Below are positions 32,501 through 36,033 of a stretch of 36,033 nt of DNA, piece after piece. Position 1 is the first letter of the stretch. The number at the start of each line of letters is the position of its first letter. This DNA comes from Actinomycetes bacterium (lineage in GTDB: Bacteria > Actinomycetota > Actinomycetes > Streptosporangiales > Streptosporangiaceae). The notes beneath the pieces were generated by a model. It was not told the DNA's origin. It made no database searches and saw only the letters and a list, made by a program, of their open reading frames with translations. A program made the position numbers and the translations under genes. Where the stretch lies: assembly GCA_021792405.1 (NCBI GenBank), contig JAJYUU010000038.1, positions 1-36,033 of the forward strand. Reading direction: 5' to 3'.

Positions 32501-32665
32501 TCGCGCAACGTCCTGCCCGACGTGCTCCGGTCGTGGTTCGGCTCCGACGCGGGCCAGCCCGGGACTGCTCAGTACGTCGAACTGATGCCCGGCCAGCCAC
32601 ACTGGCACATGCGGCCAGCATCACCGGCACCGAGCGGCCGGGATGCGCAGGAGGATGTCGTCTAG
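29567..32665 (+). CDS. HIT-PLD-superfamily II helicase-DUF3427 fusion
   Basis: A 1032-residue four-part protein. Residues 1-110 form a HIT domain with the triad GHLHVHVIP (His 95, 97, 99), a nucleotide hydrolase/transferase fold. Residues about 135-290 form a phospholipase-D-like nuclease with H-x-K (H231, K233) and GSNNLSATG. Residues about 325-660 form a superfamily II helicase: motif I ATGLGKTW at 350-357, DEFHHA at 437-442, TATPNRMDG, and motif VI QQLGRGLRR. The last 350 residues are DUF3427-like. Such fusions occur in bacterial defence islands and are probably nucleic-acid-targeting, but the HIT activity within them is uncharacterised. The start follows GGAGCTGGG. Long, intact and flanked by toxin-antitoxin genes. 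Confidence 0.9.
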   Translation: MLERDSPFLAIPASEWLASNRSAFAIADRYPVSPGHALVVPRRLIATWWEATGDERADMLALVDEVKRQLDAQLQPDGFNVGFNAGAAAGQTVGHLHVHVIPRYSGDVPDPRGGVRHVVPGKANYLQPGARPRGLIDGQGRLLRDELLRCLRDPRFDRVDVLVSFVMKSGLELVHGGLVDALDRGAKVRVLTTDYLTVTDADALARLLDLAELRPEAIATRVFHDPATSFHPKAYLFSSGDPLAAETFVGSNNLSATGIAGGIEWAIGADNAVPLLTAFERLWSDERSRPLTHEFLADYRERWQPAVHIAGVVPEAPATAPGPRPVQREALTALEQTRLAGFHAGLVVMATGLGKTWLAAFDSARPQFRRALFVAHREEILRQSLEVFRRVQPDADLGLYYGGEKQPGARVLFASIQALAGNLGLFNRDRFDYIVIDEFHHAAARSYRRVIDHFRPDFLLGLTATPNRMDGADLLALCSDNLVFECPLTDGIEQGDLSPFRYFGIADDVDYTPIPWRGGRFDTTSLTRAVETQQRAQHVLKEWRERGGGRAIAFCVTVTHADFMAEFFRRNGVTAVAVHSGPTSAPRTGSIEQLRSGDLQVICTVDVFNEGLDVPEVETVLMLRPTESPVLFLQQLGRGLRRSPGKAALTVIDFIGNHRSYLIKPRTLLTLGTGQQAGTAKVLQAMRTGDFGLPPGCSATYDVELVSILRAITRVGARSALEDYCRSYADERGRRPSAVQAYQAGYNPASARSEHGHWFAFLDALGLLDERERVVTRRHGDVLAGFEKEAITKSYKLVTLQALLQMNALRTGTSIAELAFAVHLLVRGDPRLQADTRSAEMPDPASASNDSWRDYWLKWPLSAWAGQLRGSAAGWFRIDGHRFVPAFSVGADVGETFDAMVDELVDFRLARYLFAERGRLGAAARLKVIQAQGRPILMLDREHNPPLPEGEASFVADDVLYTGRFVKIALNVAHQGGDSRNVLPDVLRSWFGSDAGQPGTAQYVELMPGQPHWHMRPASPAPSGRDAQEDVV

Positions 32666-32774
32666 CGGTGACTGCAGCTAACGGCCACTCTTCGTTGACT
32701 GTCTACAACAAGCTCGTCCGTGAGGGATCCCAGAGTTGAACGAGGCGGACGGTTATCAGGCAACTTTCGGCCGC

Positions 32775-32841
32775 AGCCGCCAGCCCCACAGTGCGGACGC
32801 TAGCACGGCTTCTTCGCGCGGCCGGGCGAGACCTGGTCCTC
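32775..32841 (+). pseudogene. Partial copy of the XRE region of the XRE-MNT antitoxin gene
   Basis: Sixty-seven bases match 33786-33852 with only three differences and keep the frame (AASPTVRTLARLLRAAGRDL), the last part of the XRE helix-turn-helix of the MNT gene 1 kb downstream. No start, MNT domain or HEPN is attached. The rest of 32666-32878 shows nothing recognisable. The region looks like the scar of a duplicated toxin-antitoxin module. Confidence 0.75.
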
Positions 32842-32878
32842 GTCAGCTGCACTAAGGTAGAGATGGGTCACGGCCAGT

Positions 32879-33133
32879 TCAGTAGTGGTAGCGGGCGGCG
32901 AGGATGATGATCTCTGCTTCCGTGACGAGGTAGACGAGACGGTGCTCGTCGTCTACCCGGCGTGACCAAGCTCCGGGCAGGTGGTATTTGAGTGGCTCAG
33001 GCTTACCAATGCCGGTGAACGGATCTCGCCGTACGTCTTCGATCAGCTTGTTGACGCGCGCGAGCATCTTACGGTCGGTCTTGAGCCAGGACGTATAGTC
33101 TTCCCAGCCCTGGTCTTCGAATGCGAGCCTCAC
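32879..33133 (-). CDS. yoeB: YoeB/Txe-family ribosome-dependent mRNA endonuclease toxin
   Basis: An 84-residue toxin of the Txe/YoeB family with all landmark sequences: WEDYTSWLKTDRKMLARVNKLI, IGKPEPLKYHLPGAWSRRV, EHRLVYLV and the C-terminal RYHY. Residues equivalent to the E. coli catalytic set (Glu, Arg, His, Tyr at the end) are present. YoeB binds the ribosomal A site and cuts mRNA. The ATG overlaps the antitoxin stop by 4 bases (ATGA). Full-length and apparently intact. Confidence 0.93.
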   Translation of the reverse strand: MRLAFEDQGWEDYTSWLKTDRKMLARVNKLIEDVRRDPFTGIGKPEPLKYHLPGAWSRRVDDEHRLVYLVTEAEIIILAARYHY

Positions 33134-33408
33134 CGGGGCTGCTGGGCGTCCGACGCTTCGGGGTCTATCAGGGCATGCTCGGCGACGCGGACACCGTTGA
33201 GGGCGTTTTCGTAAGCCTTGAGCAGCCGGCGGGCGTTGGCCGGCGAACGCAGCAGGTAAGCACCCTCGCGCAGGGCAGCGTAATCTTCAGCGGAGACTAG
33301 GACGGCATTGCCGTGCCGGGAGACGATCTCTATGGCCTCGTGGTCCTCGTTGACCTTCTTGATCAGCGGGAACAAGCCCTTGCGTGCCTCGCTCGCGGTG
33401 ATCGACAT
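33130..33408 (-). CDS. yefM: YefM/Phd-family antitoxin
   Basis: A 92-residue Phd/YefM protein: SITASEARKGLFPLIKKVNE, then AIEIVSRHGNAVLVSAEDYA, LREGAYLLRSPANARRLLKA, with an acidic C-terminal tail for toxin binding. It represses its own promoter together with YoeB. The ATG at 33406-33408 is preceded by AAGGGG, so this antitoxin, unlike the neighbouring ones, uses a normal leader. The long open frame upstream (to 33501) is non-coding, containing the operator. Gene order antitoxin-toxin with overlap is standard. Confidence 0.92.
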   Translation of the reverse strand: MSITASEARKGLFPLIKKVNEDHEAIEIVSRHGNAVLVSAEDYAALREGAYLLRSPANARRLLKAYENALNGVRVAEHALIDPEASDAQQPR

Positions 33409-33423
33409 AACAGCTAGCCCCTT

Positions 33424-33455
33424 CAGCAGTGGTACAAGATAAAGTACCACTGCTG
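33424..33455 (-). promoter_or_regulatory. yefM-yoeB operator/promoter: perfect 12-base inverted repeat
   Basis: CAGCAGTGGTAC, an 8-base AT-rich centre, then the exact complement GTACCACTGCTG. The centre read on the minus strand (TTTATCTT) supplies a -10 box (TTATCT or TATCTT), so a dimer bound to the arms would block RNA polymerase. It lies 16 bases upstream of the yefM ATG. The GTAC cores recall the TGTACA cores of known yefM operators. Confidence 0.7.
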
Positions 33456-33540
33456 ACGACCTTGGCGCCACCGGGCCGGCTTGGCGGAAGCTGTGCTGCA
33501 CACAGGTCCGCGGCCGTCCCGCCTAGATGACAGCACCCTT

Positions 33541-33584
33541 GCGGTGCCGCTGTACTCGCTCTGGAGCGAGTACAGCGGCACCGC
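33541..33584. repeat. Perfect 44-base palindrome (21-base arms, TG loop)
   Basis: Arms 33541-33561 and 33564-33584 are exact complements, separated by the two bases TG. It lies in the divergent gap between yefM and the XRE-MNT gene, about 90 bases before the latter's -10. No T-run follows. It could be an operator, a cruciform or hairpin structure, or a transposon/repeat end. Confidence 0.75.
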
Positions 33585-33654
33585 CTTCAGCCTTCCCTGC
33601 AGCAGCCCTACGTGTCGATCAGCCTGGAGCAATGAAGTCCTATGCCTGAAAAGG

Positions 33655-33666
33655 TATACTGATTAC
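33655..33666 (+). promoter_or_regulatory. -10 box of the XRE-MNT gene, leaderless arrangement
   Basis: TATACT at 33655-33660, then 6 bases, then GTG at 33667, identical in layout to the mazE promoter. Transcription should begin at the start codon. Confidence 0.55.
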
Positions 33667-34182
33667 GTGAGTGCAGATGCTGCTGCCCTGCTGGCAACCG
33701 TCCGCCGCGAGGCTGGCCTGAGCCAGGCCGAACTGGCCCGCCGCGCGAAGACCTCACAGGCAATGGTGGCGCGATACGAGACCGGAGCCGCCAGTCCCAC
33801 CGTGCGGACGCTAGCACGGCTTCTTCGCGCGGCCGGGCGAGAACTGGTCCTCGCTGGCCCGGCGACCACAGAACAGCCGGCCATTAGCAGACCGGTGGCA
33901 GTGCTGCTCCGTGAACGCCGGACGGAGATCCTCGCAGCGGCAGAGGCTGCCGGCGCGTCGGACGTACGGATCTTCGGTTCGGTAGCCCGCGGCGAGGAAA
34001 CGCCAACATCTGACATAGATTTGCTCGTCGACTTCGACGCCCAGGAACGTGGGCTATTCCCGCTTCTCAAGCTGGCCGAGGAGGTCGAGGCCATCGTCGG
34101 CAGGACGGTCGACGTGGCGGCGGTGCAGGTCATGTCGCCGCCAGTTCGCGAACGCGCGCTGGCTGAGGCGATTCCGCTGTGA
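33667..34182 (+). CDS. mntA: XRE-MNT antitoxin (minimal nucleotidyltransferase with N-terminal HTH)
   Basis: A 171-residue fusion. Residues about 1-62 form an XRE domain (GLSQAELARRAKTSQAMVAR and YETGAASPTVRTLARLLRAA). Residues about 78-171 form a minimal nucleotidyltransferase with the GSVARGEETPTSDIDLLVD motif (GS-x10-D-x-D). In HEPN-MNT systems the MNT inactivates the HEPN RNase by tri-AMPylation of a Tyr in its R-x4-H-x-Y motif. The HTH would provide autoregulation. The GTG at 33667 is set by the -10 box 6 bases upstream; the open frame from 33481 includes the 44-base palindrome and is not coding. GTG of the HEPN gene overlaps its stop. The catalytic residues appear intact. Confidence 0.88.
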   Translation: MSADAAALLATVRREAGLSQAELARRAKTSQAMVARYETGAASPTVRTLARLLRAAGRELVLAGPATTEQPAISRPVAVLLRERRTEILAAAEAAGASDVRIFGSVARGEETPTSDIDLLVDFDAQERGLFPLLKLAEEVEAIVGRTVDVAAVQVMSPPVRERALAEAIPL

Positions 34183-34549
34183 GCCGGACGCCTCGAGAGC
34201 GCTTGACCGACATCGCGAACGCAGTTGACGGAGTGCGAAGAGCAGTCCAGGTGCTGCAGCAGGCCGAGGCGCGGAGGATGCCGCGGAACTCGCCTTCGAT
34301 GCGCTGCTGTACCGGTTGGTGGTGATCGGCGAGGCAGTCAAGGCCCTGCCCGCGGAACTGCTCGCGCTGCAGCCACAGGTTCCGTGGCGGGAGATCGCTA
34401 AGCTGCGCGACTTGCTGGCTCATCACTACTACAGGGTGGACGCGCAGGTCATCCGTCACACAGTCGAGGCGCCCATGGAACAGCTCACGGATGCGGTTGC
34501 CAACCTCATTGCCACGCGCACCGGGTCACCGGCAGACCCGTCTTCGTGA
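34179..34549 (+). pseudogene. hepT: HEPN (DUF86) toxin with a frameshift
   Basis: The GTG at 34179 overlaps the MNT stop and opens a HepT-like N-terminus (SRTPRERLTDIANAVDGVRR) up to near 34280. In that frame a TGA soon follows. The expected continuation (EDAAELAFDALLYRLVVIGE, then AVKALP and KLRDLLAHHYYRVDAQVIR) is in the -1 frame, up to 34549. It contains the RDLLAHHY R-x4-H-x-Y active-site motif, so the C-terminal half is otherwise well preserved. A single base lost near 34270-34290 explains it, but a sequencing error or programmed -1 shift cannot be excluded. As written, no full HEPN RNase is made and the MNT antitoxin is left without a partner. Confidence 0.8.
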
Positions 34550-34604
34550 ACACGCCGGCCTCTACGCTGGGGCAGGCGCAGACCAGAGCAGCACATGGAC
34601 ATCA

Positions 34605-35129
34605 CTAATCCGTCGGCGCGGTCCGGAAGACGGGCCAGCAGACCTCGGTGACGTACGCGGACTCGTCGCTCGTGTCGAACGGTGACGCCAGGTACAGCTC
34701 CCGGATCGGCCCGTCCACGCCGATCTCGCGTTCGGCGACGTATGTGCCCAGCGCCGAATAGGTCTGGTCCAAGCTCTTGTTGACACATAGCAATTCTTTC
34801 CTCTTTCCAGTTCGCCCATCCAAATGGATGGACTGTCCGGAAAGTTCGGGGCACCTCAGGTCCCGAAGGAATGCTTTTTGCTCGGGCGTCGGAGGGATCG
34901 CCAGACTGCCGCGCCTGACCTGATTGCGGAACGACCAAGCCATCTGCGAGTCGGAGTCCCCGCCCTCGGTGCGCAGCACTTCGAGGATGACGCGCCCGCT
35001 CACGGGATCTTGCTGGTCGTCGTCGGCCAGGCGAACGAACCAGAACTGCAATCGGTCCATCGGCACGTAGCCAATGTTCCAGATACGGGCCTTCTTCAAG
35101 GCGGCGCGCTGACACCATGCCTGCCACAC
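34605..35129 (-). CDS. Chimeric ORF ending in a GyrI-like effector-binding domain
   Basis: The last 50 residues (SALGTYVAEREIGVDGPIRE, then SAYVTEVCWPVF) are the C-terminal half of a GyrI-like small-molecule-binding domain as found in actinobacterial MerR-type regulators. The other half of that domain and the DNA-binding head are missing. The first 120 residues (RLQFWFVRLADDDQQDPVSG, PPTPEQKAFLRDLRCPELSG) have no family I recognise. The joint lies near 34757. The start may be the GTG at 35129 or the ATG of PMDRLQF (about 35060). It is either a fusion of two gene fragments or an unknown protein with a GyrI tail. Confidence 0.45.
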   Translation of the reverse strand: MWQAWCQRAALKKARIWNIGYVPMDRLQFWFVRLADDDQQDPVSGRVILEVLRTEGGDSDSQMAWSFRNQVRRGSLAIPPTPEQKAFLRDLRCPELSGQSIHLDGRTGKRKELLCVNKSLDQTYSALGTYVAEREIGVDGPIRELYLASPFDTSDESAYVTEVCWPVFRTAPTD

Positions 35130-35459
35130 GCTCGTACGTCCAGACGCTCGCTGCCGTTAACGCCGATAGGCCGGTAGGCCGGTAGGCCGGTAGCCATCGT
35201 GGCGATGTCTACGCCGTAGGTCCAAAAGTCCATGACGGGCAGTCTGCACGACCACGTCATAACCCTTGCGTTCGCTGCCACTGTTGCCGAGGGTTGCCCG
35301 TCGATCAGACTTCAGCCCTGCGTGCAGTCTGGTTCCGCATAAACCGAGGTAAACCGGGAGCTTGCCTCATGCGTCGCACTAGACGCAGTAGCAACATGGC
35401 CTCGGAGCCCTCGCAGTCCGCATGATCCGCAGGCCCAGGCACCGAGGAGCGTCCTCTCT
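35130..35459. other. Gene-free 330-base stretch with short repeats
   Basis: No convincing gene. It contains the TAGGCCGG tandem repeat, two copies of TAAACCG 13 bases apart near 35338, and two direct copies of GCAGTCTG (35239 and 35324). No tRNA-like fold or clear attachment site was found, but the gap separates chromosomal-looking genes from the compact small-gene operon to the right. Confidence 0.4.
35167..35195. repeat. Tandem repeat TAGGCCGG x3
   Basis: Three perfect head-to-tail copies of TAGGCCGG (35167-35190) followed by a partial TAGCC. Eight-base period, non-coding; probably a slippage product. Confidence 0.85.
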
Positions 35460-35771
35460 ATGAACAACAGCGGCGGCTTCTGGCAGAGCACCCTTGGGCA
35501 CTGGATCATCATCGTCGGCGTTATCAGCGTCATCGGAAGCTTGATCGGCTCTGCGCGCGAGAAGAACAACAAGCGCACACAGGCCAACATCGCCGAGGGG
35601 ATCCGGCAGGCCCAGGGCGGCGCCGGACCCAACGTTACGAGGGTCGCGGAGATCCCCGAGTACGCGCGTCCGCACCCCTACAGGATGAGTGTCCACAATG
35701 CGGGAGCCGACTGCGCCGTGTGCGACCTGCCGAGTAGCCACCGAATCCACCGAGAGGGGCAGGGCAAGTGA
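35460..35771 (+). CDS. Small membrane protein with Cys/His tail
   Basis: A 103-residue protein. One membrane helix lies at about residues 14-31 (HWIIIVGVISVIGSLIGSA), followed by a charged helical segment and a C-terminal segment with C-x2-C and H-x2-H (CAVC...HRIH), a likely zinc site. The layout resembles small proteins of actinobacterial phages and integrative elements, but no family is certain. ATG at 35460 with GAGGAG about 10 bases upstream. Its TGA overlaps the GTG of the next short frame, suggesting an operon of small genes that continues beyond the window. Confidence 0.65.
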   Translation: MNNSGGFWQSTLGHWIIIVGVISVIGSLIGSAREKNNKRTQANIAEGIRQAQGGAGPNVTRVAEIPEYARPHPYRMSVHNAGADCAVCDLPSSHRIHREGQGK

Positions 35772-35959
35772 GACTCAGCTTCGCAGGGCTCAGCATCCGA
35801 GGCCCTCTGGGCACTCGTCTCTACTTTCGGGCTCAGCCGTGTTGCGGCCGCCGAGCCCACCGCAGGCCATGCGCCAAGCCCGGCGCTTGGGCTACCTACC
35901 TCAGAGCTACCGGGCGTGCGGGACTCGCAGACCAGTACACCGAGGAGACCAGATCATGA
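35768..35959 (+). CDS. Possible short coupled ORF
   Basis: A 63-residue frame starting at a GTG that overlaps the preceding stop and ending in a TGA that overlaps the next ATG. The two 4-base overlaps argue for a real gene, but the protein (basic, Arg/Gly/Ala-rich, with CCGRRAHRR) resembles nothing I know and the codon pattern is unconvincing. Confidence 0.35.
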   Translation: MRLSFAGLSIRGPLGTRLYFRAQPCCGRRAHRRPCAKPGAWATYLRATGRAGLADQYTEETRS

Positions 35960-36033
35960 GCGGCGGAACGTCTATCGACAACCTGAAGGCTCGCCTCTGG
36001 CGCAACGGTTCGGACGCCGAGCCGCAGCTAACC
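35956..36033 (+). CDS. 5' end of an unidentified gene, cut by the window
   Basis: ATG at 35956 after GAGGAG (spacing 8), overlapping the previous stop as ATGA. Only 26 codons are present (MSGGTSIDNLKARLWRNG...), not enough to name it. Confidence 0.5.
   Translation, partial: MSGGTSIDNLKARLWRNGSDAEPQLT

Noticed and set aside
35167-35195. CRISPR-like repeat
   Set aside because: Only an 8-base unit with no spacers; simple tandem repeat.
35200-35459. tRNA gene or attachment site in the gene-free gap
   Set aside because: No cloverleaf or T-loop-like sequence could be read, and the repeats found are only 7-8 bases.

Overview
The window is very GC-rich, with coding regions dominated by G or C at third codon positions. 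It has GTG starts, many 4-bp ATGA/GTGA gene overlaps, and protein families typical of Actinomycetota: Rv1733c-like and DUF1707 membrane proteins, a DrrAB-type exporter, an XRE-nSTAND1-WD40 protein, pRiA4b ORF-3 and DUF2293. I infer a soil-type filamentous actinomycete chromosome. No rRNA, tRNA, CRISPR array or intact transposase was seen.

Left part (1-18.6 kb), mostly housekeeping or accessory metabolism: the zinc-finger/membrane-anchored tail of a sigma or anti-sigma protein; small membrane proteins; a DUF5715/M15-like protein; a very large minus-strand regulator-like ATPase (XRE, nSTAND1, transmembrane helix, 14 WD40 repeats) followed by an Rv1733c-like membrane protein; a thiamine-diphosphate enzyme of the acetolactate synthase/benzoylformate decarboxylase group; a DrrA/DrrB drug-exporter pair with a good promoter; a DUF4262 remnant; an HSL-type alpha/beta hydrolase; a pRiA4b ORF-3 protein and a DUF2293 zinc-ribbon protein; a purple-acid-phosphatase-like enzyme; and a methyltransferase.

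Middle (18.6-28.3 kb): a VapBC pair; a DUF2075 helicase whose attached nuclease domain appears to have lost its catalytic core; two hypothetical genes; a decayed Fic-family gene; and a compact three-gene cluster encoding a nitrile hydratase/thiocyanate hydrolase-like enzyme whose beta subunit is split in two. Next come an SMC/Rad50-like ATPase with a zinc hook, translationally coupled to a small helical protein with a HEPN-like R-x4-H motif (candidate conflict system), and an M20 amidohydrolase.

Right part (28.4-36 kb), an island of toxin-antitoxin and nucleic-acid conflict genes: MazEF, a relic of a RecB/UPF1-like helicase, a large HIT-PLD-helicase-DUF3427 fusion, YefM-YoeB, and an XRE-MNT/HEPN pair whose HEPN gene is frameshifted. 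A partial copy of the XRE gene lies about 1 kb away. A perfect 44-bp palindrome and a 32-bp operator-like inverted repeat lie in the intergenic space. A chimeric GyrI-domain gene and the start of a tightly packed small-gene operon (possibly of a mobile element) close the window. Three antitoxin or antitoxin-like genes share a -10 box 6-7 bases before the start codon, which predicts leaderless mRNAs. The large number of relics (sigma tail, DUF4262, Fic, helicase, XRE copy, HEPN, GyrI) marks a region with a history of insertion and decay.
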